From contig CM034242.1 in NCBI GenBank assembly GCA_019916065.1, forward strand, positions 7,932,453-7,996,452: a DNA stretch of 64,000 nt, in the 5' to 3' direction. Source of the stretch: Vitellaria paradoxa (lineage: Eukaryota; Streptophyta; Magnoliopsida; Ericales; Sapotaceae). Below, one piece after another: positions 23,868 through 35,588 of the stretch. Under the pieces are notes generated by a model. The model had not been told where the DNA came from. It did not search any database and saw only the letters and a list, made by a program, of their open reading frames with translations. Within the stretch, counting starts at the first letter, position 1; the number at the start of each line of letters is the position of its first letter. Position numbers and translations under genes: made by a program.

Positions 23868-24180
23868 GTTCTATTTGGAGTTACACAAAATAAAATAAAA
23901 TTCTACAAATCTTTATAAATACGAATTACGAGACAGTAAAATTTAAATTTTTCACTTACTGCACAAATTACGAGACATTTACTTTTACAATTTTATTTTA
24001 TTTTATACACTTTTTGTTCCGTTTGGAACTATATAAAATAAAATAAAATTTTACAAATTTCTACAAACACGAATTACAATATAACAAAATTTAAATTTTT
24101 TACTCACTATACAAATTACGAGATATTTACTTTTACAATTTTATTTTATTTTATACTTTTTTGTACAACTTCAAACACAC
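23868..24180. mobile_element. Two adjacent direct copies of a 150-bp MITE
   Basis: Copy 1 from CTATTTGGAGTTACACAAAA (about 23868) and copy 2 from CCGTTTGGAACTATATAAAA (about 24016). Both continue with TAAAATAAAATT, ACGAATTAC, AAATTACGAGA and TTTTACAATTTTATTTTATT. A further member lies at 31227-31385. Related to family A but with a distinct interior. Confidence 0.65.
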
Positions 24181-24337
24181 TCATTGTCATGACTCAAAGT
24201 TGAAGGTACTGGTTGGGCACACAAATGTTAGCTTAAAAAAGTTGCTTTTAGCATTTCTACTTTGACACAAAAAAAAAAATTGAATATATTTCGGTATTAC
24301 TTTTCAGTTTTTACTTACTTGGGCAAACAGTGAGTGA

Positions 24338-24594
24338 GGGTGTTCGGTTAATTAAAATTAATTAAATTTTATTAATTAAATATATTTAAGCACACAATTG
24401 TGAGTATTTAGTTGATTAAAATTAATCAAAATTTATCAACTGAATATATGTAGACACATAATCGAGGGTGTTTAGTTAGCCAAAATCAACTAGAACTAAC
24501 AAAAATTTATTAATTTTTTTGTACCTTATTCTAATCAAATTTTGTTATTTATCATTTTTCTATTTTTATCGTATTTTTTACCCAACTAAACACA
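24338..24594. repeat. 65-bp tandem array ending in a MITE
   Basis: GTGTTCGGTTAATTAAAATT, GTATTTAGTTGATTAAAATT and GTGTTTAGTTAGCCAAAATC start at about 24340, 24404 and 24468, giving a ~65-bp period. The last unit continues to a right end TACCCAACTAAACACA. The array looks like a reiterated left end of the TTTGGTTGACC family (see 60950-61092). Confidence 0.55.
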
Positions 24595-26616
24595 TTTATA
24601 TTTATTATCTGCAGCCTTGTCTTGGTCAAAGGGATACAGGTTGTTTCGTAATTACCAAAAAAAAAAAAAACAAAAAACAAAAAGGTTGTTTCGTAATTTC
24701 AAACACCCTAAAAGCTAAAAGCCCCTTTGCAAAACACAAACACCCTTGCCTTTTTTTTTTTTTTTTTCACATGAATAGCTGGAAAGAACTTTTTGCTTCT
24801 TCCAACCAAAACAATTGCTTGGCATAAAATTTTTGACAGCTTACATGGTGTATTACAATACTTTCAGAATTACAAATTTCTACCAAACTAAAATTTGATC
24901 TTAATTGATTAATCTTCTAAAATAATTTTACATTTATATATTCACATCAAATTTTAGTCAGATCAAATTACACATCCGTCAAAGATCTGCAAAAAGTTAT
25001 CATTATCTAGGGACGAATCTAAAATTTTTATTAAGGGGACACCGAACACCAATTACAGAACTAACGAATTATGTCGGAAATAAGAGAGTAAGAGATAAAT
25101 AATATTTACTTTTAACAAAAGATAAAATTATTCTTAGACATTAAATTGAATATATTTTTCATAATTTAATCGTTCAATTGGTCTTTTTAGTAGTATTTGA
25201 GATTTATTAGGGATGTCCCTCATTACTAAAAAAATATAATTATAAAAATTTATTATTTATAGAATTTATTAGGTTATATGATATATTTTTTAATGTCATG
25301 TATAAAAATATTCAATAGTAATGGGAGAATGCACTTAATTTCACAAAAAATATTTGGGTTCAATTCTTGAAAACTCTTTTTATGTTGAAAAATTTTGTAT
25401 TAATCTTAATTTTTTAATTAGACTAAAATATTTTAATTTTGAATTAATTTAATTTTTTTAATAAAACTATACCAAAGGCATTTAGATAATTTTACCTCAA
25501 AAATTAAGAAGAGTCACTCGTCTCCTCTTGCCTCCACGTACGTAGATACGCCATTGCCATTATCTATTAGCTAGTGCTTTGTTTAGATTTGAGACTAAAC
25601 GTAAGGTATATGTTAATTTCGTAACAACACTTATTTCAACGATTGAATTTTAAGTTAACAGTTTAAAAATATTTATATATTTTTTAATAAAAAATTATAA
25701 GTAAGACCATTGAATTAAATTTTGATAACGAGACGAGTCCTATCACTAAACTAATTCATATACTTTACCATCATAACTCGTTCATGTTGAATTGATAAAT
25801 GTGAGCATATAATATAAATATATAAAATATTATTATAACACATGAGACTCTAACAGTATTACTCCACCAGTATCGTTGGTCTAAAGATTGACCCAAAAGA
25901 ATAAATAAATTTTTGATTACTCAGGTTTAGTTAGTTTGTTTAATAAAAAGAACTCGACATTTTTCTTTTAATTTCTTTCTGTTTTATTAATATATATTTT
26001 TACTAAAATTTAATTTTTTAATTTTAATATGTTTTAGACATGTTAAGCATGCATAATAGATACATTTCACATGGGCACGTGCACCTGCAAGACTCGACCG
26101 CAATATGAGACCATGCACTTATAATCTTACTGGTCATTTATGATAACTTTATGTGTGTGAATATATATCCAAGCATACAGCATCATAAACAAGTCGCATG
26201 CATGGTAGGAACAAAACATTTTGGCCGAGCCCTTAGGATGCGGGGGAGCTGATATCCGTCAGTCCCAAACATTAGATTTGGACAGTTAAATTTTAAGCTA
26301 ATCATGCAAATTTTTTCACATATTTTTAATTTAAAACATTTAAATAAATTTAAATCGTTAAATTTTAATCTAATAATTTACAAGTATAATGTTATGAGAT
26401 TGACATCGCATGGTGACAATGACATCTCCTTTTTGAGCTTTTACTTATTTTATATGAGCCATCACCTATGTGAGAGACGAATTTATGGATTATCAAAGGT
26501 GATTATTTGGGGTAGGATTAGTGAAACACTTCTGTCCAACACATCCAATATTAAGAAAAGTATATTAATATCTCTTTAATATAGTATGTTCTGGATTGTA
26601 TTAAAAGTTCTAATTA
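24595..26616. other. Intergenic, AT-rich, no gene seen
   Basis: Contains homopolymer A and T runs (24657-24670, 24750-24767), (TA)-rich stretches and short frames with low-complexity products. No recognised element. Confidence 0.45.
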
Positions 26617-26763
26617 AGGGTGTGTTTGACACACTAAAAATGTTAAAAAATTTTAAAAATTTTTAAAAATTATTCATTTTTTATCTCACTGTATAAATTA
26701 TGAACTTACAAATTATCTTAAATTATTTTATTTTATCTCACTTTTTATCATTACAAACGCCCC
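26617..26763. mobile_element. MITE, family A
   Basis: Left GGGTGTGTTTGACACAC; interior TTATCTCACTGTATAAATTA; right TCACTTTTTATCATTACAAA. Its left end is more diverged than in the 50-kb copies. Confidence 0.5.
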
Positions 26764-27117
26764 ACATAGATGAAAGCATGCTAAGCTAAGATGCCATGTA
26801 TATAATATATTCAACCTCTTCTAAGTACAACCCATTTTAATTGAAATTTTAAGATTAAGTATACTTAAATAAAAATAGTATCAGTACAGACAACCCCTTA
26901 TGAATTCCTCTTACAAAGTGGCCAACACTTTAGGTTTAAGCCATTTTGAACAAAAGTTGTACTGGTATAGGCAACTCCTTAAGAAATTATTGTATAAAAT
27001 GGAGAATATTGTATTGTACTGGTATGGGTTGTTGCAAATAAATTTAAATAAATGAAACCAATCACTATAGTTTAATCAAGGCACGACCTGCGAGATCCAA
27101 TACCGATCCAGCCAAAT

Positions 27118-27158
<41 letters not shown>
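27118..27158. repeat. (AAT)n microsatellite
   Basis: About thirteen AAT units. A similar tract is at 34893-34923 and a TTA tract at about 30794-30828. Confidence 0.9.
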
Positions 27159-27160
<2 letters not shown>

Positions 27161-27518
27161 GTAAAAGAAAGTACAATGATTCGCCAATTATTACAATCAT
27201 CCAAGTTACACAAAAATATGAACATAGCTGCAATCTTCTAGTAAAAAATAATATTTATTACAAAAACAACGTGGCAGTTAAATTCCTCACGTGTCTATAT
27301 GCCGGGAGGATATCATAGTGCATGTGGTATACGGCAGTCTATGTATATATAGAATCCCACACAAGTAGTAATTAAAGCATATATATATATATATATATAC
27401 AGAAACCGAGCCGTCAATAACTAAATATTATGTAGTTTTATAAAATCTAAATGTATCTTAACCTTTACTATCTCCAAACTTCTATAATTAGCGTCTTAAA
27501 TCAATGACTTTAATGACC

Positions 27519-27690
27519 ACGCCAACGGTTTCTGAGCACAATTGCGTTGATTAGTGGGTATACTCTCACGTAAATGGAGTGATTTCGAATCCTGTGACTT
27601 AATTGGGATGCATAGCTGAGAGCATTGATCATGTATCCTCCCATATACCCATCAACAAAGCTCGGCGGAGTTTTCAAGTCACTAAAAAAA
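27519..27690 (+). mobile_element. Possible tRNA-derived SINE head
   Basis: TGATTAGTGG (27548-27557) resembles an internal RNA polymerase III A box, and GATTTCGAATCC (27581-27592) a B box, 33 bp apart as in tRNA genes. The sequence does not fold as a functional tRNA, so a SINE or decayed tRNA relic is the likelier reading. The ends are not defined. Confidence 0.35.
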
Positions 27691-28336
27691 ATGACCACCA
27701 CAACTCAATGCTCTGTAAATCTAAAAAAAACTAAATATATTAGCGCGACCTATATAAATGACTAGCTAATTCATATAAAATCTTGTTCCAGAAACTATTG
27801 CAGAAAAATGTTTCCATCTCCACGTATGCTCAGAACAAAATTATCATATATATTGCCTTAGTATCATTTCTATTTACCTTCTATCTAATAACTCATAAAT
27901 TCTGTAAAACTAGGTAATCGGATGCATACAATTTGTCTAAATATTCAACGTTTAAGTGTAAATTGAATAAAATATGCAAAATATCACATGCCCTTGGCTA
28001 CACCTTTACATGAGAATACTATAAAAAAAAAAATATTTTTGGGGACCACTTTTTGATAAAATATAAATTTAATCATTAAAAAGTGACTTTTCTTGATCAA
28101 ATTAAAATTAGTTGCTGATAGTAATTTTTTCAGATCAAATTAAAACTAGTCACTATCAATCAATTAGTTGCTAAAAGTAAATCATTTTTTATCAATTGGT
28201 CGCTAAAAATTCACTTTTTACATACTAAATTGAAATTGGTTAATAATAATTTACTTTTTTTCAACCAAATCAATTGTCCGCTAAATGTAATGAATATTTT
28301 ATTATTTTTTATATTCAAAAATAATTATTTTATTTT

Positions 28337-28551
28337 AAGATAAATTACACATAAACCCTTAACTTTTACTAATGACATATAGGCCCTCCACATTTGAATT
28401 TTAAAAATACCTCCTTATTTGAAAGTGTTGCTAATCCCCGTTTAAACCCTAACTCTATTAACATATTTATTATAAAGATAATTTTACCTTCAACCTAATT
28501 AAATTAATTACAAATAAAATAAATATAAATTTATACATATATATATATACA

Positions 28552-28582
<31 letters not shown>

Positions 28583-29559
28583 AGCAGATGGGTGGGCGGC
28601 AGGCGGCGGACACCGGTGCCCCTGCGGCAGTGGCTCTCTCTCTCCTGCAAGTCTCTCTCGCTAGAAAATCGACCCACAATAATAGTGAGTTCTTTCCCAG
28701 ATCTCTCGCCAAACCACCAAAATATGTAACTAGTGTTCGGTTCCCCCCTCCATCAGTCCTTTCTCCAAGTTTTCAATGTTTCCACAGACAACTTAATCGG
28801 TGCTGTACCAGTGACTCCGATTTTGCTGCTCTGTTTCGACACGTCGCCGTTTTCGTTGAACTTTAGACTCTGCAGCGAGATTGTAAATAAGGAATGTTGT
28901 TCACTGACACGTATGAGAATATACAAATATGGTAATTACACCTGGAATGGAAACTATGCCCAGAAATTAAATGAGCAATTAAGCAGAGGATATTAAAAAG
29001 TCCTCAACATTTCCCACCATCGGCAAAAGTGGCAGCGACGCAGCCCCATGTCGGGGCACCAGCGCAAAACGAGTAAGTACGGAAAGGCATTGGGTTGACT
29101 CAACCGAGTCCCAAAAAGCACAAGTGAAATACCGTCATCGTTGGATTTTCATCTGTGGTTTTCATCCTCATTGGTTCAATCCTTTGCCTTGCAATTGTGA
29201 TAAAGAAGCAGATGACACAAAAGGCGCCGACGCCATTGATAGCTACGCTGCCGCGGTGATGAGAATCGAGGAAGAGAACGAGTTGGAGAAGAAGGTGAAG
29301 AAGGTCCCAAATACAGAGTTACATATATTTTGTAATGTATATATATATATATATATATTTGTTTTAGTTGTAATTAATTTAATTGAAATGAGAATAAAAT
29401 TGTATTTATAATAAACATTTTAATAGAGTTAGGATTAAATTAATGAAAAAGATAAGATGTTAGCAACATTTTGAAATAAAGAGGTATTTATAAATTTTAA
29501 ATGTCAAGGAGTTTGTGTAAGTACCTAAAAATTTAAAAAGTTTATGTGTAATTTATCTT
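28337..29559. mobile_element. Mutator-like (Pack-MULE-like) element with foreign GC-richer cargo
   Basis: The left ~200 bp (28337-28540) and right ~200 bp (29355-29559) are imperfect inverted repeats starting AAGATAAATTACACATAAAC, sharing ATACCTC.TTATTT, TGTTGCTAA, CCTAACTCTATTAA and TTAAATTAATTACAA in order. TTATTTTATTTT flanks both sides (28325-28336 and 29560-29571). (TA)n tracts mark both inner borders (about 28537-28582 and 29338-29358). The cargo 28583-29337 is GC-richer and gene-like. One frame at about 29131-29215 encodes a hydrophobic span (VIVGFSSVVFILIGSILC) followed by basic residues, like a membrane anchor, with an in-frame stop just before it. Long inverted repeats around captured gene pieces are the Pack-MULE pattern. 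No transposase. Confidence 0.6.
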
Positions 29560-30483
29560 TTATTTTATTTTTAACAATCAAAGATTTATTTTTTTACCGA
29601 CTAAATATATTTATGTTTATAATACCTTCTACAACTAACGGACGGCCAAATTATATTTGGTTATCAATACTTTTAATAGCCAAAAAGTAACCCCTAAATT
29701 TGGTTGCTAAAAGTGTTGATTGTAGTAGTAAGTTAAAAATATAAAGATAAAATTACTTAAATAACTTATAAATTATCAAAAATTATTTGTGCATATTTTT
29801 TAAGTCGTTGGTATTTATTGGTGGTTAAAGTGTACCAATGAAATAAATTGAAAAGTTTCACCCAGTAGTTCTCATCAATTTTTAAAATTTACCGATATTC
29901 CTAATATTTTCTTTTTGTAATTAGTATGGGTATATTTAAATGAATATACTATCATGTTATAATATTGGCGAACTACTTATTTACTTTAATACTCGATTCA
30001 ATTCGGTATTAATAATAACTAGAAGATATATATATTTGTTTTCATCAAATTACATAACAGCAAAAAATTAGTTAAGCAAGTGCACTGCCCAATATATTTA
30101 ATTTAGCTTAATATATACTTAAATTAATAATATTTATTTTATTAAAAATAGAAAATAAAAATATTTAAATAATATTTAAAATCACAAAAAAGTACTAGCT
30201 AGGATACATTATGTCACAAAGTAAACATGCATATATACATATACAAACATTTATATATATATTAATTAATTAGAGGAGTAGACATTTAACGTGTACTTAT
30301 TATAATTTTATCTGTAATATCTAACTAATTAAGGATATAAAAATAAAATGATTACTGTAGTTAAAAATTTAAATTATGAAATTATTTAATCAAGAACGTG
30401 TTGCGTTATTCCGCATCGTATAGATTACAAATCGTTACAATTCCTCAGGGTTCATGCCTGTGAATCATCCTATGGTTGATTAA
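29560..30483. other. AT-rich intergenic sequence, no gene seen
   Basis: Only A/T-rich sequence and short homopolymers seen. Confidence 0.5.
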
Positions 30484-30634
30484 GGGCGTGTTTGGAGTGA
30501 CAAAAGTGAGATAAAATGAAATAAAGTAAGATAAGTTATAAGTTCGTAATTTTAAAATAAAAAATAATAACTTTTAAAATTTTTTTAGTATCTTTTACTA
30601 TTTTTAAAAATTTTTTACTACCCAAACAAAGCCT
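30484..30634. mobile_element. MITE, family A
   Basis: GGGCGTGTTTGGAGTGACAA at the left, AAGTGAGATAAAATGAAATA inside, CTACCCAAACAAAGCC at the right. Confidence 0.6.
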
Positions 30635-31226
30635 AAATAATAGCTAAGTCGACCAGCACGAAAGCCTAATAATAGCTTTGTTGACATTATCAACTGTAGA
30701 CCCGTGGACTATATTTTCGTCCGATTTCCTTTAATATTTAATTTTTAATATTTGATTTTCAGTTCTAATTATGATTATTAATTTCTGGTCGTAATGTTTA
30801 TTATTGTTATTATTATTATTATTATTATCTAAAGGGGTATCCCTAACTATTATTGTCCACCAGTACATCCAAATGCATTCCATCCATAGGCTGCGAACCC
30901 AAGTTAAAACAAGCAAAAGGGGAGGCTGATATTGAGGCTGGCATTAGAACCGTAGCTCAATAGGTTAAAATTCAATAGATAGAATAAATTCATTCTTTTC
31001 TAGATTCATCCTTTTTGTATAAATTAAAAGGATTAAATTCGTTCCAGATTTTAATCAATGACCCATAATTCGACTGGCATCGAACTAATTATCCCTCCAA
31101 TGTCAGTCCCCATGCCCAAAACGAATATGCAGAAATGCATTTATCCATTTTAAGGTCCGAAGAAATGGAAATGACAAGACGTGTCATTGTTGCAACTTGA
31201 CCTATATGAAAGACATGCATATGCAT

Positions 31227-31385
31227 CGGGCACGTTTGGTGTCCAATAAAAAAAATATAAAATTTTATAAATTTTTACAAACATAAATTACGAGATTATA
31301 AAAATTAAATTTTTTACTCACGGCAGAAAGTACGAGACATTAATTTTTATAATTTTATATAATTTTATACCATTCGGAACATTCC
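31227..31385. mobile_element. MITE, same subtype as the pair at 23868-24180
   Basis: GGCACGTTTGGTGTCC at the left, ATAAATTACGAGATTATAAA and TTTTTACTCACGGCAGAA inside, and an AT-rich right arm ending near CATTCGGAACATTCC. Confidence 0.5.
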
Positions 31386-32828
31386 CACTCTTGATACAAA
31401 TTGCCAAGGTACGCGTCACGTTCTTAGACCTCCGAGTAGAATACCGTGCAGGACATACCTGACCATAAAATGAAGCTCTTAATTGTGTAATTAGGATGAT
31501 GAGAGCTACAGTTGTGTACCAAACATCCGGTAAGATTGATTTCTCCTCTCTCTTTATAAGCCACAAATTAAGATTTGGCTACCTAATTAAATACCAAATA
31601 ATTCTTTCCTTTTCTTTTTTTTTTTTTTTTTTCCCTTTCTGATTATCGATTGAGATATTATTCACCAATGATGCCATGACAAATGCAATTCCCAACTTAC
31701 TGAATCATTTTTTGGTTATAAACTGTTAGCACCAGTTTTACATTTCGTCGTCAAACAATTTAACTAAACGTTTTTGTAATATTATATAAAAAGAATCCAA
31801 CAACATTGTGTCATCCACCTTGTTGTATGTTTTGTTTTGTTTTATTTAATTATGAATTCAAATGTTAATATTAATTATAAGTCATCAACATTAGGTTTTG
31901 AAGTTGGTATATTGGTTTTCTGTCTGTATATCAAGGTTTAGGTACCATACACGTAGGTTTTAAATTAATGCAGAGTGGCGTAAAGAATGTATCTTGAGAT
32001 TAACGTTCTTGTGGTTCGATTACAAACCTTGGACCTTCCGCACCAAACACAAGGGTATATGTTCCTAATTTGATATTTATAAATATGCCGAACCTGTTTC
32101 ACATTTACAAATCATCCACCTAATCACACAACGAAATTAGAGCCTAAATTGATGAAAATACAGTTGGAGTTAGAAAGAAATCATTTACTAATAAAAAGTT
32201 GCATTAGTTTTTGTCCGAGAAGATTAGATGAAAAACTATCAATGCATTAAGTCAAGAGTCCTTAATTAACAGATCCAGATCTGATACATAATCATCTGAT
32301 AAATCCGAATATAGAGATAGGGGTGGATTTGAGTTCAATTTTATCTTATTCGAGCTCAATTTTATCTTATTCAAGCTCATTTAGAGTTTGTATATAAATT
32401 CTAAATTGACTTGTGAATAATTTCATTAAATCAAAATAACACATTTTATTTTAAAATATAACAAATAAAATATTATAGAAAATATTATTAAAAATATGAA
32501 TATATTATCAAATATACATATATATATATATATATTATTTTATTAAATTAATTTGTGAATTTTTGAATTAAAATTTTCTAGATTCGATTTTGAATCTTGA
32601 TTATAAATGAGTCAAAAATCGAGTTCCTTTCGAATTTGTTTTAGTCATGAACTGAACTCGACTCATGATCTACCTTTTATGAACATAGAAATTACGTATT
32701 TGAACGGATTCGAAAAACTCATCTAAAATTTCTTTAATGGATTCAGAATAACTTGCATTTAACTCAATAAGGACTAGTTTATGTACATAATTACATGCAC
32801 AATAAATTATTTCCCCACCTCTATATAG

Positions 32829-33140
32829 GAGGCGTGTGAAGGCATAATTTTTAGTAAGTTTTGACTAAAAGTTGTTAGTTATAATTTTTGATATGTTTGG
32901 TGAAATAAGTAGCAATTTTTAACAATTTTCAATAACTTTAGGGTGTTTGGTAAAATTTTTAGTAACTTTTGCCAATTTTTAGTAATTTTTGGTAAATTTT
33001 AATAACTTTTAGTAACTTTTGAGTTGAGAAATTATCGTAGAAGAGTAGAAAATTAATAAGAGTTAGTTGTTTGCCAACCACCCAAAAATAAAAAAATTGA
33101 TAGTTTTTTGCTAGAAATTTCATTGCCAAACTCCCCCATA
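32829..33140. repeat. 'TAGTAACTTTT' family repeat
   Basis: Serial words AGTAACTTTTGCC, AGTAATTTTTGG and AATAACTTTTAGTAAC, then AACCACCCAAAAATAAAAAA, ending TGCCAAACTCCCCC. It parallels 18718-19022 throughout. Confidence 0.55.
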
Positions 33141-34408
33141 GTTTTTACATAAAATAAGGTATCATAAGGTATAATCGAACCGATCCGGTCAAGATTGAAT
33201 TGATTTAATTTGATTTTATAAGATAATTAGTTCAATTTCACATTAAAAAATTTGGATTCAATAAAAATTGGATTTTGATTTCAAGCCTAAAATGAATTCC
33301 GAATTAAACAAATGCTTACCCAGCATGTGATGTATATATACATATATATGTAAAAATAAACTTTATTATAATTAAAATAATGTCTCCATTTGGAATTAAA
33401 AGAAAACTCTAAAAAATTTTAAAAGCTACGAAAGTTCTTAATTTTTTTAATTAAATTTTATTATGTATCACTTTTATACTAATTTTTAATTTTTTTAACT
33501 TTTTTAAAATTTCAAACAACCTTATATAAGTAAAATAACATAACAGGCTCAAGGTATAAAGTAATGAGACTTTTTAAATAAAATTAATATTAAATACATT
33601 TTTCTTTTGATTTTTAACACCGTAAAAATATATTCATTAATAAAGGGACAAGTGTGGAAAGTCTTAGGCCACGTCTATTTGTCAGACAAAGACATGAGAT
33701 TGAACAATGCCGTTTATGGGTCTCACAAAAGTGGGGTTTGATTTGTTGTGGAGCTGTGGGATATATTGTCCGTTACGATTATATAATCTGGTGAATAGGT
33801 GGATTATTAATTCGAGAGGGATGATGGTATTATTTATACCTCACCTTCGGATTTATTTCTCGTCAATATTTAAAGGTCCATCCAAAATTATTTATTATTA
33901 TATTTCATGTTAAATCATATTTTTTATTCCACTAATTAAACACCGAAAAAATAATCTCATATAAAAAATTAATCTCATATTATATTCAATCTTATATATT
34001 ATATTATCTCATGGTATTATTTATATTTTATCACCCAATACCTCAAAGCAAACATACCCTTAGAGCACGTTTTCCTGAAACTATTAATATATTATAGTTT
34101 TTCATATGACATTACGATTCCGGTGCAGACTAAAGAGGATTGCAGCCATTAAAAGGAAAGAAATCTGATGATCGTTGTCTCGCACAACCATTCAGAGGGT
34201 GAATTGAACAGAAAGGATCGTGCTTCTCCAGTTCCACAGATTCCGAGGGCTTGATTAGCACCCAGTGCCAAAACTGGGGGGTGAAAGGTAATTTTTCTTA
34301 TAATGGGTGTCAAAAGTTCTGGGCTTCGGCAGCTTCACTGAAACGTGGGAAATGCATTTTGGAGCCGAAAGCGTGGCTGTCTCTTTTCGTCAGGCTCATT
34401 TTCGGTGT

Positions 34409-34513
34409 TCTGGCGTACTTTTAAATTTTAAAAATTTTTAAAAATTATTTATTTTTTATTTTATTATATAAATTACGAATTTAAATTTTATTTTATTTTA
34501 TTTTATTACTTCA
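34409..34513. mobile_element. Truncated family A MITE
   Basis: AAAAATTATTTATTTTTTAT, TTATATAAATTACGAATT and ATTACTTCAAACGC follow the right half of the family. The left end merges with a GC-richer segment (34110-34405) that has no recognised gene. Confidence 0.4.
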
Positions 34514-34892
34514 AACGCTTATTAGCATAGGTTAAAATTGGGATATTTCCAGTGGTGCCCCGACATTTTAACCTAATTTAATCCTGCCCCTTGCGTATCA
34601 TTGATTACTTATTTTGGTATGAGTTAGACAACAACCTAATTTGACTAGTCCCCATCTTTTTCTATCGTCTGCTTGCATGTACTGTTAATTAGTTCTTATC
34701 AATATCTTCTTTCTAAGTGTAATAATAAAATAATAAATTGATTCATTGAACTTATTCCCTGCAGGTTCGTTCATGCATCTACACAAATATATTATAATTA
34801 TAATTATTATTTTTTGCTAACAGTTCTTAATAATTATTGTCTAAGTTTGAAAGCAATATATACAAAGCCAAATACAGTTTAAGCAGGTGATA

Positions 34893-34923
<31 letters not shown>
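34893..34923. repeat. (AAT)n microsatellite
   Basis: About ten AAT units. Confidence 0.9.
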
Positions 34924-34925
<2 letters not shown>

Positions 34926-35237
34926 CAAAGTGCCTAAGGATATGCAAATTAATTCTCTTCTCATAATTAAGAATTGTCATAATTAAGAACTGTAAGAGTG
35001 TGTGATCCGAATTTAATTTTAGTCCGACCTGAAGAATTCGTGATGCGACTTTAAAATGAGATTTTTTTGGGGCTCTGTGGTAACTGATAATAATAAATAA
35101 AAATTCCTTTTTTTTTTCAATATATAAGATTTCCATTCATATTTAAACTAATTTTACTGACCATATCAAAACATGGTTTTTGAAGTTAAAATACAATTTT
35201 AGGAGTGGAAATTGTATTTTCAATCTTTGAATTCTTA

Positions 35238-35588
35238 GGCCCCGTTTGGCTTCACTACAAACCTCTAAAAATCACTATAAACCTCTAACAACCCCTTTAC
35301 TTTTAATTTTCCCGCCATCACTAATTTCAAAAAATTCTAATATTTCGTTAAAAAAATAAAAAATCTGAAAGTAGGTTAACCGAATGTGTAAATTTTTTAT
35401 ACAATCATATTCTTCGTGTCAAAAGCTTTCAAACGAGTACCATTGTTGCTATTTTTTTGAATCCGTGAGAACGGATTTGGAAAACTGTTCCTGCGTTTTA
35501 CTATTTTTCAGAAAAAAAGGGCGCCAAAATTCATCCCAAACCACATTTTATCTAAATTTATCTTGTTTTTTTACCCCAAACAAGACCT
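35238..35588. mobile_element. Larger MITE with hairpin-type interior
   Basis: Begins GGCCCCGTTTGGCTTCAC and ends TTACCCCAAACAAGACC. The interior has TTTGAATCCGTGAGAACGG and shares ACGAGTACCATTGTTGC with the complement of the element at 14848-15362 (GTAACAATGGTACTCGT at about 15137), so the two are one family in opposite orientation. Confidence 0.55.

Noticed and set aside
24519..24827. 102-codon frame with poly-Lys and poly-Phe
   Set aside because: It is made by A and T homopolymers and a MITE end.
27118..27158. Tandem AAT array considered as CRISPR-like or satellite
   Set aside because: It is a plain trinucleotide microsatellite with no spacers. CRISPR arrays are not expected in a plant nuclear genome and none was seen.
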